A stretch of 64,000 nt of DNA from Luidia sarsii (taxonomy: Eukaryota > Echinodermata > Asteroidea > Paxillosida > Luidiidae), in assembly GCA_949987565.1 (NCBI GenBank), contig OX465104.1, positions 5,237,248-5,301,247 on the forward strand. Direction: 5' to 3'. Shown piece after piece: positions 49,437 through 60,815 of the stretch. Position 1 is the stretch's first letter, and each line of letters begins with the position of its first letter. Under the pieces are notes generated by a model. The model had not been told where the DNA came from and made no database searches. It saw only the letters and a program-made list of their open reading frames with translations. Made by a program: the position numbers and the translations under genes.

Positions 49437-50009
49437 TTAACCACTTCACGCCGGGACCTCTTAATTCGGAGCACTACTGGTTTGACTGTGTCAGTCTCTT
49501 CAAATCCGGACACAACTATTGACTGGGTTTGAAACAAAGACTCTCTTCAGCCTAGAACAAAGCAATGTGAAGCATGACAAAGACCTGTTTTGAAACAAGT
49601 TGCCACGTGAATTGCAAGAATAACAGCAACAATTTTTACTGTGGATGATTGAGGGATACCACACCAGCATTGGTCGTTGGACAGGCAGTGGAATTCCACC
49701 CACTATCTTCACCGCAATCTGTACGCTCAGTTGCAGCTGACCACCTCAAAGATTTGACCTCCTGGAGTGGAGGGTAGTCTACAGTGAAGGGTTGTCAGTA
49801 CATGTACATGGGCCACTTGGACACACTGTAGACATGCCCAGTCAGGCTACACTCCTGATTGACAACGGACAATATGCCCTTCTTTCAGACGGATAAAAAG
49901 CCACACTGAAATCCCAATATAAATGCCAGGTTTGACTGACTTATTGGTTTATTTCACAGATGGTGGTCATTGGCACTGCAAATGGGCCCGGCGCGAAGTG
50001 ATTAAAAAA
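49437..50009. mobile_element. TTAACCACTTC-ended element, about 570 bp
   Basis: TTAACCACTTCACGCCGGG and its inverse GGCCCGGCGCGAAGTGATTAA bound it, with TTAA at both ends. No transposase frame. Its right end overlaps the expected MXRA7 3'UTR side. Confidence 0.65.
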
Positions 50010-50213
50010 AGTAACGAGGATATCAGACTTTTTGATCTTAGCACAACCTTTCTCAAAGGCATAAACCAAATAGTTCCAGTGAAAATAAAGCTTGAAATCC
50101 AGTGTGTGATGGATCTTAAAGACTATGAAGGGGGAACATAAAGAGTAGGAAATTGAATGAGTCGTTGTACATTATTAAATTATGGATAAACTGATGATGC
50201 GTCTGTGGTGATG

Positions 50214-50325
50214 TCACACATAGAGTTTATACTGATTCTGCACATCATCGACTGAAGCCATACCGAAGGTATCCTTGTTGTTCTGCATCAGCTTAAAGAT
50301 GGCTTCTAATTGGGACTGACGAGCA
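50214..50325 (-). CDS. MXRA7: MXRA7 terminal coding exon
   Basis: Encodes ARQSQLEAIFKLMQNNKDTF then GMASVDDVQNQYKLYV and TGA. Acceptor TTCTGTCAG. Possible poly(A) signal AATAAA on the minus strand at 49948-49953. Confidence 0.92.
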
Positions 50326-53300
50326 CTGACAGAAACAAAGAAGAGAAAAACAAACAGAGCTCTGTTTAGTGTGGTTGAAGCCAGATAATGGCTACATGTA
50401 CCTTTGGTGTCAGTTGGGCTTCATTCCTCATGCAACTACCGGTAATACACACAGGAAAGAATCTCAAAGGTTTCCCTGATTAATTAAGGATGGCTCATTA
50501 TTTTATTCATGTATGTACTGAACGACTAGTTGACTTTTTGGGAAGGCTGCCATCTAAGGGCTGGATAGCTCAGATAGGAAGCGCGCAGATGTCTGGTTCA
50601 AGTCCCAGTCCAGTAAAAGTCTTCTTTGCCATTTTAAAAAATATTGTTCAAAAGTTTGTTTGAAAAAACTGTTTCATAGACCGCAATTTATCATTAGATT
50701 AAAGTTTGATTAAACAAGGACTCTGTGTGGAAAAAAACCCTTCTCAAAGATCTTTCTATTTTAAAGATATTTTTAAAGTAAAATGTTGCAAACTGCTTTA
50801 CTGAATGCAATTTTTTGTTGTTGACCAAAATGCAAATCTAGAAAATGTGGAGGGGATGACGTTTTGATCCTAGCTTGGCCTTTCTTCCAGCCTTTGAGAA
50901 AGGGTCTGACAATGAAGATCCAAACATCAGGCCCTCCACATTTCTTGAATTTGAATTTTGGTATTTTAAAGCCTCTACACATCATTGGTAAGATCGAAAA
51001 ACAGAAATGTTCACAGATTTACATGAAACTTATACAGGTTAAAGATGGTTATAAATTTATTATAGTAGAAACCTCACACTGAAATATTTCTGTCTAAAAC
51101 GTTGTACTTTTGTAAAAAAAATAGTAAAGAAATAATTTACGTCTCAGCCCGAGATCTATATTATTTTTCGTAACAGTACGTTGAATGTTGCATTTTTGCG
51201 AAACAAATAAGCGGTCTTCATGATTTTCTCGAGACTCGGTTGGCGGATTGAGCTGAAATTTTCGCAGGTGTGCTATTTCAATCGTATGTTGGATCAGACA
51301 ACGTACGGATGCTTTTCTTTGTTGTGTTATCCCTTTAAGTCAGTGAGCAGTTTGTGCAACACCATTTTGGTGTATTACCTTGAAAGGAAATGAATGATTA
51401 AGAAGTGGTTTTGTCCAGAGGAAATGTTTTCCAGAACTTACGTCCTCTCTTCGTCCAGTTGCTCATCAGTCATTGACTGGATCACTTCGTCCTCGAGTTC
51501 CTTCACTTTCCAGTGATTGACCATGTCACCTTCCTCTGTCAGCGCGTCCTTATCCACCGGCTGAATCTCCGAGCTGTCAATCAGTATGTCGCCCAGCTCC
51601 TCCTTGGAGGGAATGGCTTCCACCTCGGCCATGTTCTCGGCTTTAGACATCAGCAGACTGAAGGGACAGACTACGGGCTGGAAGAGAAAACAGATTTCAT
51701 CGTAAATCCTCTCCATCTCGCTGCACTCTAAAATCTTTGACAAGTGAAAGGCGGGAGATGATTTCAGATAAAAAAAAAATGAAGCCAGTCAACAACAAAA
51801 CAAGAGGCAAGCTATACGCATCAGGACAAAATGGCACCTCAGATCACATTCACAGAGACACTTATCAAGCTGAGATACGTCGCTGTCAATAGGCCCCTTT
51901 CCACTCCACCAAATAAACGCGATTATTTGGATTGCAATTCAAACTCCACTTTTTGGGGGGCGTGCGGACACAATACACGCGATTGTTAGTGGGATTCGAA
52001 TTGCGATTCGGACTCCATTAAGAGTGAGACCTTTTCAAATAATTACGTTTATTTGTGACACAGTGAGAACGCTCCGCTCAAATTGCATCATTTAAAAAAA
52101 AATCCCATGTACATTGCGCGCCCATGGCATTTCCTGGCAGCATCTTACTGCCAGGAAGTGCAGAACCACAAACATGTACATGTAGCTACATGTACATGTA
52201 GCTACATGTACATGTAACAGCAATCGCTTCATGACTACCGGCATTTGCAATGCGATATTTTGGCCTGTGTGGACAAAAAAAAAAAAAAAAAACTGGTTTT
52301 AAATGGCGATTATTTTCGTAGCGGGAACGGCCCTAATGTAACCATTCAGAGTCGATAATGTTATTTCCTTCAACATAACGGGCCCAACATCCCATTCAGA
52401 TAATTTTGCTAATGCCTCTGAATTTCTGGTATAGGTCTCCAGTGCTAAAAAAACATGTGATTTCCTCCATTCAAAAACAATCAAAAATAAAACTGATACA
52501 TGTAGTATTGTAACTACTTATCAATACATACACCAGATACACGTATAGTGTGTAAATCTAAGGAAACTCTGGCAACAAATTATTTCATTTGAATTTTGTT
52601 GTTATTTTATTTTTGTCATACTATTGCTACATTTTCCCCACGTTGACACAATACAAGCAACGCGCAAATAAATTCAATTTCTTTTCCAGAAAATATCTCT
52701 ATGCTTCCAGTTCCAGGTGTGGACAACAAAAGGTAGATTTTTTCATTTTATCAGATGGTGCGGCTCGAACAAAACCACATCGTTGCCTGTTTGAAATGTC
52801 GTTCATTTGGAAAAGAGACCACACCATACCAAAGCATTATGAAATATGAAGAGCTGTATATCTTTAAAAATGCTTGAAAACTCCTCATTTTGGTCAAACT
52901 TACTCGGTTGACAATGCAAAGATGGAAAAGTTTGGATAACGGTATACATGTGAAAGGCTGAAACCTGCAAATCAATAGGCTGCCCTTACACTGCCGTGCA
53001 ATAGCAATACCTACATCCTAAGACTGTGCAATATAGTAATACATCCTAAGACTGTGTAAACAAGGTCAGGGCAGGCAGGGTGACCTTGTTGGGAATGATA
53101 AAGATCAGGTTGTACGTGTACTGTGGTACAAACAAGTAATCTTACAGCATTGATGCAGTCTGGATATCCCCTTCGCACAGTCTTTTTCAAAATCTTGCAA
53201 GGTTGATGCTTGATTCCTAACGGAACCGTTCTTAGAGGCAGAGAAAAGTCCTGCACTGATTGAAACCTTTTGTAAGGTCATTTAAGTCTGTTTAAGGCCC

Positions 53301-54365
53301 CTTACAACATTGGTAAAAGGTAAAAAGATTGCCATGGTTTATACGTTAAACCATTCCAAAAAAGCAATCCTGCAAAGGTTTTAGCTCAGATGGTAATCTG
53401 AGAAAGTAAAAAAATGCAAAAAAAACATCACAGTTTGTGTATCCGTACATGTACCGTTCTGAAGAGTAAGAAATAGTTATTACTCACGAGTAATAGACTA
53501 TTTGTCGATGTTTGAGTGAAGGTATCTCAAAAAGTACAGCATCCCAGACCCTAAGATTTTAACATGAGGATTGTATCAAGACCATCTACAAACTGTGTAA
53601 ATTAGTTAAAAGGAAATCTGTGGACATCGACGTTTCTTGACTTTAAAGCCCCTACATAACATTGGTAAGATCGAAAAACAGAAATGTTCACAGATTTACA
53701 TGAAACACAGTTTGAAGATGGTTATAGTAGAAACCTCTAACCTATTACGGTAGTAGAAACCATCTAAACTATTTTTTTGGAACAGTACGGCGTTGAACGC
53801 TGCATTTTCGCGAAACAAATGAAGCGGTTTTCACAATTTTCTCGAGATGATATACAAAAATGTTGCAAACTGCTTACTGACTAAAATTACCAAAAAGTAA
53901 ATCTAAAATTTAGTGGGCCTGACGTTTCAATCCTAGCAGTCTCGAGACTCGGTTGGCGGATTGAGCTGACATTTTCCCAGGTGTGCTATTTCATGCATAT
54001 GTTGGATCAGACAACGTATGGATGCTATTCTTTGACCTCGACCAATGTTGTGTAGGGGCTTTAATGTAGGCCCTAAGATACTCATCTAGTTTTTCATTTA
54101 CAGTTTGCATTTTATAATTCTCCCAAATCAAGGTGAACCTTGTGAAGTTGCTTACCGGCACCTTGTTATCTTCCTCCTCTTTGTCCTCCACGCTGTCCTC
54201 ATCTTTCTTGATCTCTTCTTTCTCGATCTTCGTGTCTGCCTTCTTTTCCTCTTCCTTCGTCTTCTTCGATGGCCCGACCAGCCAGCGATACGAGCAGATG
54301 ATGGCCAGGAAGGTGCAGAGCCCAGCGGTGATGTACAAGATGGCCTCTTCCGTCTGCCCGTCCAT
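50214..54365 (-). CDS. MXRA7: MXRA7-like single-pass membrane protein, 3 coding exons, 185 aa
   Basis: Matches matrix-remodelling-associated protein 7 in length (human 204 aa), architecture and C-terminus. Seen: a short N-terminus MDGQTEE, one transmembrane segment (about residues 8-26, AILYITAGLCTFLAIICSY), a highly charged Lys/Glu coiled-coil-like stretch (32-67), an acidic middle, and the conserved C-terminal module QLEAIFKLMQNNKDTFGM then DVQNQYKLYV, aligning with human QLAAIFKLMKDNKETFGE and DVQEQLRLYDM. The function is poorly known even in vertebrates, where it is linked to matrix remodelling and corneal neovascularisation. An upstream acceptor (TTCTTCCAG, exon to 54405) shows that the coding start lies in a second exon; the first is inferred at 61.3 kb beside the FTCDNL1 promoter. 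Confidence 0.87.
50552..50640 (+). mobile_element. tRNA-derived SINE copy, plus orientation
   Basis: GGGCTGGATAGCTCAGATAGG (A box) and GGTTCAAGTCCCAGTCCAG (B box), then the CTTCTTTGCC end. The middle is shortened by a deletion. Confidence 0.78.
50790..51330. repeat. Variant hammerhead-like repeat followed by a GTGTAGGGGCTTTAA-type repeat
   Basis: 50796-50950 is a diverged inverted variant-family copy. 50966-51330 matches 53642-54063 (TTAAAGCCTCTACACATC, CTCGAGACTCGGTTGG uninterrupted), a second empty-site copy. Confidence 0.65.
51442..51677 (-). CDS. MXRA7: MXRA7 coding exon 2
   Basis: Encodes PVVCPFSLLMSKAENMAEVE and, at the end, IQSMTDEQLDEERT, comparable to human MTKEELEEEQRVQ. Acceptor CTTCCAG, donor AC/GTAAGT, phase 0 in, 2 out. 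Confidence 0.87.
51893..52335. mobile_element. AATCGCGATTC MITE, longest copy
   Basis: Left end AGGCCCCTTTCCACTCCACC and right end GTAGCGGGAACGGCCCTAA; contains a TAGCTACATGTACATG run at about 52180-52215. Confidence 0.75.
53642..54063. mobile_element. TTAA-ended MITE carrying a nested insertion
   Basis: TTAAAGCCCCTACATAAC and its inverse GTTGTGTAGGGGCTTTAA bound it, so TTAA is the likely target (piggyBac or Kolobok type). 53847-53939 is an inserted variant hammerhead-family copy flanked by TCTCGAGA on both sides. Confidence 0.8.
53847..53939 (-). mobile_element. Nested variant hammerhead-family copy with 8-bp duplication
   Basis: Starts TGATATACAAAAATGTTGC and ends CGTTTCAATCCTAGCAG, truncated within stem II. 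The host sequence resumes with TCTCGAGACTCGG, identical to the uninterrupted copies at 33.55 and 51.22 kb. Confidence 0.85.
54156..54365 (-). CDS. MXRA7: MXRA7 coding exon 1
   Basis: 70 codons from ATG at 54365 to EEEDNKVP, donor CCG/GTAAGC, phase 0. The exon begins at 54405 after TTCTTCCAG, leaving a 40-nt leader. Confidence 0.87.
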
Positions 54366-54844
54366 CTCCTAGACTGATCCGAGCGGTGTGACTTCACACA
54401 CAAATCTGGAAGAAGTCAAGCGCAAATGATAATTTGTTCCTTTTTTTATTTCAGGAATGGAGATAAGATTAAAATAATATTCTTTGTACCAGTTCAACAT
54501 TTTGAGAAGAATTAACGACATTCAGAAATCACATCCAATAGGAAGATCTAGAAAGCATTTAGATAATTTCAAGAAATAAATTTATCCTAAACTGGGTTTG
54601 TAATTTAGCACAAACATGTATTGATTCAAATCTTGAATTGAATATTAATCATGTACATGTTTTTTCAAGTTTGGTTCCGAAAAGTTCATTCACATACAGT
54701 TTTCTTAATTCTAAGACATTCTGAATTGTTTATTACAATTCACACATGCATATACTGTATACATATACATCAATCGTTGAGATAGTTACTGTATGTTGAC
54801 ATGATTATTTGAACATTTCGGTAAATGTTAACATTCATTGTATT

Positions 54845-54946
54845 TGATATACACAAATTTTGCAAACTGCTTACTGACTAAAATTACCAAAATGCAAATC
54901 TCAAAAATTAGTGGGCCTGACGTTTCGATCCTAGCAGGACCTTTCT
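54845..54946 (-). repeat. Variant hammerhead-like repeat, truncated
   Basis: TTTGATATACACAAATTTTGC 5' flank through GGGCCTGACGTTTCGATCC to AGGACCTTTCT. Same 5' boundary as the nested copy at 53847. Confidence 0.75.
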
Positions 54947-55059
54947 ATTTATTCAATCTGCTGGAAAAGATTATTGAGTATTGCGTAAAGAGAACTTTGT
55001 ACTACACAACACTTTAAGTTCATGTATAGATCAGGCACATGTTACATGGAATGTGAAGC

Positions 55060-55580
55060 GTGAAATGAACGTGCAGTCGGTATGTACCGGTAACCAATTG
55101 TACCGGTACTAATTTGAACACGTACATGTACCTGTAAATTGTATGTGTATGTGAATGCACACGCACAACTGTATTGTACATGTACACATGTACATGTACA
55201 TGTACATACATTCAAGCAGTTCTTGCGTATTTGATATTGCACTCTCCATATTGTGTAGGGCCTACACGTACATGTACTGTACATGTACACAATAATGCAC
55301 TCCACATCCTCATGAACATACACTGTACATGTACTGTACGGAGTGTACGCATACACTGCATGTGTGTGTACATACATGTACATGTACATGTGTACAGGTG
55401 TACATGTATGTTAAGGTACATGTGTACAGGTGTACATGTATGTTAAGGTACATGTGTACACGTATACACACTCACTCATGTACATGTACAGTACATGTAC
55501 ATGTGTACATGTATACACACTCACTCATGTACATGTACAGTACATGTATATGTACATGTGTTCATGTGGGTACACACAGC
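55060..55580. repeat. Long (TACATG)n-type palindromic simple repeat
   Basis: Dense GTACATGTACATGTAC blocks with two 30-40 bp internal duplications (ACACTCACTCATGTACATG twice; TGTATGTTAAGGTACATG twice). Open frames on both strands are compositional. Confidence 0.92.
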
Positions 55581-56349
55581 TACTAGCCTACTATACACTG
55601 TGAAATGATTCAAGAGCTTAATTAACTGCACAGTGGGCATTGGTTTGGCTTGGGCTCAGGCTCGGGCTCGGCCTCAGGCTTGGGTTTGTGTGACAGCATC
55701 TGCTTAAGTCTATACACGTACATACTGTATAGCATACAGGGGCATGTACTGCACACATCAATGCACATTGGGTATTCAATACAGGTACTTGTATGGTAAT
55801 ACAGTGTACAGAGTACATGTATTTGTACTGCAATTTTGAACATTGTCCAAATGGATGGACCACATCCGCACCCATCAATCAAGGCTGTGTTCTCAGTCTT
55901 GATGCTACCAACGTTTCTACACTGTGTTGGTCTACTCTCCAAACCAATAACATGTAAAACAATCAATGGATGTCTCAGTGAAGTAGTGACATGACAACCG
56001 GCCAAAATGGGCCTCAAAGTACATGTAGATGTAGATGTACACCCGTACATGTACTTGTAATAAAGGCAGCTCTAGTCATCTGCAGATGTCAAGCCATGTA
56101 CTGTACGGGCGTGAATCTAGTTCCTTGTGGAGACCAAGTGCCAATAGGTAGAACTGGTAAATTTGGAAATAACTCAAAACCAGGAAATTTGTGATGGGTT
56201 AGTCTAGAATCCATCGCAACTTGAAGTACATGTATTATATCGGCCTAGGGGATATACGGTCCAAATGTCTACCCAGGAAAGCGAATGCATGGTTGAATGC
56301 ATGGTTGAAACGGTAGCAGGAAAGCGAATGCATGGTTGAAACGGTAGCA

Positions 56350-56404
56350 TCCTCTGCCTTTGAGAAAGGTCCTGTTGGATCGAAACGTCAGGCCCACTAA
56401 ATTT
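56350..56404 (+). repeat. Variant hammerhead-like repeat
   Basis: GCCTTTGAGAAAGG, TCCTGTTGGATC, GAAACGTCAGGCCCAC; stem I and GAAACGUC intact, stem II loop shortened by one base. Preceded by a duplicated GCGAATGCATGGTTGAA. Confidence 0.72.
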
Positions 56405-56608
56405 TAAGAGCATCCTTAAAAGTTAAAACATAGTTTCTCACTCGGTTGTATAGTGCATGAGAACAAAGCCGTGTCTCCACAAGGATACAAAAATTACGTA
56501 CACACATGTACATATGTACTACATTTGTACATTGTAGTATGGGTGCTCATAAGAGTGTACAGAAGCCATCATGCCAGTGGTACGCTACACTACACGCCCT
56601 TGTGTCAG

Positions 56609-56752
56609 AGTCTACCGCCGCTGTCACAAACGCAGTCACTCCTGACATTTCTTTTGGACTCGATGATCCTAAAGGATCTTCTGCATTGTGTGTTGCCGTG
56701 GCAACGGGCTGCACTGTCTCCCTCTCCCCCGCCCCGTGCGGCATTGTTTTCT
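56609..56752 (+). other. Candidate orphan exon, 144 bp
   Basis: Flanked by TTGTGTCAG and TTCT/GTAAGT, GC-rich compared with its surroundings, and open in two plus frames (one reads AAVTNAVTPDISFGLDDPKG). Not recognised. It could be an exon of an unseen nested gene or a chance pair of splice sites. The minus strand is open as well. Confidence 0.3.
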
Positions 56753-57109
56753 GTAAGTCCCCACGGGCCTTAATCCATTGACTGGTTGCAATTTGGGATG
56801 GAATTGAATATTGCAAGCAAGGCTGAGTAGTAGTAGTGAGTAGGGATATATCTAATGTACTTGGTAGCGGTACACTGTACAAACACGGATGACATGTAAC
56901 CACTGTCATCATATGGAGATGCTTTTGTTATACAGCACAAAGTGATAAAGATTAGCCTCTGTTGACTCTTGAGATATCGGTGTGCAATTTTTTATCGAAT
57001 TTATAAGTCTGCTCGTGCCTTGGGAGTTGGGACCATTCATAAATTAGAAACTATATACAGCCATTTCTCTTTAATACGATCCGGATATAATACATGTAGA
57101 ACAAAATTC

Positions 57110-57260
57110 CATTTGTAACAAAATCTTTGGTCACGCTAAACTGTCCTACAACTCGGTTGGGAGGAATTTGGCTCAAAATTCCATCTGTAACAAAATCTTT
57201 GGTCCCACTAAACTGTCCCACATCTTTGTGGGGAGGAATTTGGCTCAAGATGAAATTGGT
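57110..57260. repeat. Two direct copies of a 70-bp unit
   Basis: TGTAACAAAATCTTTGGTC and GGGAGGAATTTGGCTCAA both occur twice, about 69 bp apart. Confidence 0.85.
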
Positions 57261-57636
57261 CAGCACAAAAGGTTTTCGGTTACCCGATTGTGTCGGAAAT
57301 CATCCTCAGCATCCTCTTTCTATAGCGGACATTTGTCCTTGCTTGCAGCTTTTGTGTAGACTTGTACATTTTGGGGCTAGTACCGGTACTCAATGCCATG
57401 GCCTTGACTCTAGAATGGGCAGACTTCAAATCTTTTGTACACCATCTTGGGACATGTTTGCAATGCACAAAACCCTTTCTGTTAAACACTTATGGAACTG
57501 ACTGGCACGATGAGTTCTGTATTTAAATGGAGGAATTAGATTCTGAAAGGAAAGGGAAAGGTCTATGCTACATGTATGCTACATATTATAAAACAGCATC
57601 TCATGATGTTTGCGTTGAGGAGAAATTGATAATATA

Positions 57637-57905
57637 ATTCAATGAGGGTTTGCCCTGCTCAATGTAATAAGCACTAAGTGCTTTATAGTGCTTTGCCCAA
57701 TGCCCGATGAAAACAATTCAGACAGCTCGGGTGGGATTTGAGGTCGAACCCGCGACTCCCGCTAGAGTTGCGGGTTCGACTAGAGTCGCAGGAGTCGTAG
57801 GTTAGAATCCCACCTGAGCTACCTGAATTTCTTTCATCAGGCATCGGGCAAAGCACTGAGCACTTAGTGCTTAATCACATCGAGCATGGCAAACCTCATT
57901 GAATG
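57637..57905. mobile_element. 265-bp palindromic repeat with CAATGAGG ends
   Basis: CAATGAGGGTTTGCCCTGCTC at left and GAGCATGGCAAACCTCATTG at right; the centre holds inverted tRNA-like pieces (CGAACCCGCGACTCCCGC and GCGGGTTCGACTAGAGTCGC). A variant hammerhead-like copy follows at 57930-57985. Confidence 0.75.
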
Positions 57906-59384
57906 TTTTTATAAAACACTTTTTACATGAGAAAGGCTTTGAGAAAGGTCCTGCTAGGATTGAACATCAGGCCCTGCTAATTTTGAAGACTTTTTTACAT
58001 GAAATAAGACATCATCTTGTACATGTAAGTGTACATGTACCGGTACATGAACGTATGGCCAATACTAGACTCCATACACCATACATTTGTACACCCATGT
58101 ACAGTATAATGTGATAGGTGTCATCTCACATGTACCGTAAGTGGACGCACACGTACATGTCCATTCCTAATTGTATTCTACGGTAATTGGATTGTCTAAA
58201 TTCTTCTTTATTGAAATGGTTAAATATGACTATTTGTGTATATTTGAATGTGGCATAAAATTTGTATTTAACACTGTATTTATCACTATTATATTTTATA
58301 TTATAAATAATTTATAAATAATACAGGTAATTTATATTTCAATATCTATATTTTATGTATCATTATTCTACATTTCCTGAAAGGATTCTCAAGAGATTGT
58401 TTAACATCATACAGGTAGGACTTAAGGAAACCTACATGTATGTGTACTTGTCATAAGTGTATACATATTTTCACTTTGCAACCTTACATTGTAAATCTCA
58501 CTTTTTCATATGAAAGAAACAGAAACACGATCTTCTATGTTCCAACAATCATTTACCCTGGTACTTGAAAACGATTACAAATCTAAATCTTACTCGATAT
58601 GGCAAATGGTAAATGCTACTTCATTCATAATTTTATATCACAATTGAATTTAGTATTTCCCATCACGTTTTTAAAGCCCTCTTCAATTTTCTAATAGAGA
58701 CCAACTGAAGGCCTTTAATCTGAAGTTTTCTGACATTATCTAGTGTGCATGCATGTACTTGTACTGTATCTTATCCTATTCCATTTCATTGGAGCCCATG
58801 GAAGCTACTGTCATTGTCAACATGGTAAACGTAAATGACACGACTGCAAAGCTCCTCCACATGTATGTACCGGCACAGTGACCCAGGTTACAACCCACCA
58901 TGCAATAGATGCAAATCTTCTAATCTCATCTACATGGAATAAACGTACACACGTGCACATCTCTACATGAATGGGCTACATGCAGTTCTTTTTAATAAAT
59001 GCAATAGGCCTACATATCTAGGTAGATATTCAGGTAAACCAATAATCACGCTGTAAACATGTATATATCCTGTAGAGTGTACATTGTACATTCACAAATT
59101 GCATATTTTGCAAAGACATCTGAATAATGTACTAGTGCTGTAATGCACTATGTACATGTACTAAAACTATTATATAATTATGTACATTATTTTCATTTCA
59201 TACATATCATCATTTACATACATGTACGGAACATGTACATGTACATGTACATCTACTGCATGCAGAGATTTATAATTTAGGCCCTATAATAAATAAAAAT
59301 GTACAATAATGCAAGGCCCTATGGGTTGCAATCAGTTTGGATAGAAATGTTAAAACTACCGGTATTTGTGAAGACCCGCCATCC

Positions 59385-59515
59385 AAGGGCTGGGTATATG
59401 TAGCTCAGATGGTAAGAGCCCTGGTACCTAGTAGTGCCACTAGTGGTAGACTAATATGGTACACAAAACCAGAGGTCTGGATTCAAGTCTAAAATTTTCT
59501 TTGCCATTTTTCAAA
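59385..59515 (+). mobile_element. tRNA-derived SINE copy, plus orientation
   Basis: GGGCTGGGTATATGTAGCTC then AGATGGTAAGAGC (A-box side), TCTGGATTCAAGTCT (B-box side) and TTTCTTTGCC end, with a short insertion in the D-arm region and an expanded middle. Confidence 0.7.
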
Positions 59516-59860
59516 TTGTTACCAAGTTCTGTCAGTTTTTCCTTTTCTTATCTAGCTGGTTGGGCTATAATATCGGTCCTTCTGGTCTTTCGTTGCCTTG
59601 ATGAAACTTCATCTATTCAGTGACATTTTTCTCACACATTTAATGTTTGCTTTGCTTTGATTCTGCTTTGCTGGGCAGGGAAAAGATGTCTTGCTCTTAT
59701 GCAAAAATAGAGTGAATTGTGAGACAACATAGCTTTTGATATTGAGGATCAATGCTAAATCATGTGTGTGACTGTGTGTGAATATTAACCAATTTAACAC
59801 ACAAATTCATGTGCTTAGCACTGCTGAATTTCAACTTACACTTCTAAATACGTAGGCCTA

Positions 59861-60023
59861 CAGTGGAACTTTGCTATAACGAACATCTCAGGACTCGGGA
59901 TCCATAAAAATTGTTCGGTATAGCGGTTATTTTGTACACAAAAATCGGGAGCCAAAGTCTAAAGGGCATGTCCGTTATAGCCGAATATTCAGCATCAGCA
60001 TTCGTTATAGCGACGTTCCACTA
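59861..60023. mobile_element. pogo-like MITE copy
   Basis: CAGTGGAACTTTGCTATAAC after TA; ends GTTATAGCGACGTTCCACTA. Interior GGGAGCCAAAG and CGGTATAGCGG shared with the other copies. Confidence 0.8.
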
Positions 60024-60067
60024 CTAATTGAATGATTACAGGTAAATATGAAAAACAGTAAAAGGAC

Positions 60068-60146
60068 TAGTTGCGGTAACCGTAACCCTCATCCTCCCGC
60101 AGGTCTCCGACCTGCGGGAGGATGAGGGTTACGGTTACCGCAACTA
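60068..60146. repeat. Perfect 37-bp inverted repeat
   Basis: TAGTTGCGGTAACCGTAACC through CCGCAGGT is exactly complementary to the downstream arm, separated by CTCCG. No related copy is seen in the window. Confidence 0.95.
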
Positions 60147-60815
60147 TAAAAGGACAAGTATTGACGCATTTGACGGTATTATTGACTAAATAGACTTGTG
60201 TTGTAAACCCTAATAAATTACATGTACCTGAGCATTCATTCCCCAAATTATAATTCCCATGGAATTTAGCAGGACCTTTCTGAAATTCTGGGTTGCCTGG
60301 TAGTGGTATGGATACCAGGCTAGTAAGCTTGGTTGCAAATCAAAACCTTACATTTAAAGTAATTTTATTTGCTACAAAAATGGGCCTCCTAATAATTAGT
60401 AGGCCTACTATTTATAGTAATTACTATTAATCTAATAACTGTATTATTAATGATAATTAATACAGTAATATTATCCCACAACAATTGCAGTAAACAATCT
60501 TCGTGAATGCTACCTTGCTTATGAAAATTGGGATAATTTTTACAATTAATTGTAAAAAAAAAAAGGTAAAATATATAATCCAAATTCAAACAAACTTTCA
60601 AAGAAAAAACTGACTGGGAACTTTGGAACAAATTTAAAAATTGGCAAAGAAAACTTTGACTGGATCGGGACCAGTCAAAGGTTTCTTTGCAAATGTTGAA
60701 ATTTTATAAAAATATAATAAATCAACAATAATATGATATTTTAAAATATAATTATAAAGCAGCCTGAATTTAAACCAAATCAATTAGTTAGTGTTACTGT
60801 TAGACAGTTAGTGTA

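Larger units (their letters stand above)
42729..50213. other. Convergent intergenic region between TELO2 and MXRA7
   Basis: No convincing gene. Contents listed separately: 3'UTR candidates, a full canonical hammerhead element, a palindromic MITE, ACATGT-rich simple sequence, a 75-bp tandem repeat, a pogo-like MITE, a CAGGGATGTAAG-type MITE and a TTAA element. 45180-46375 shows nothing beyond AT-rich unique sequence. Confidence 0.6.

Noticed and set aside
55042..55586. Several overlapping open frames of 69-115 codons on both strands
   Set aside because: Low-complexity translation of the (TACATG)n region.
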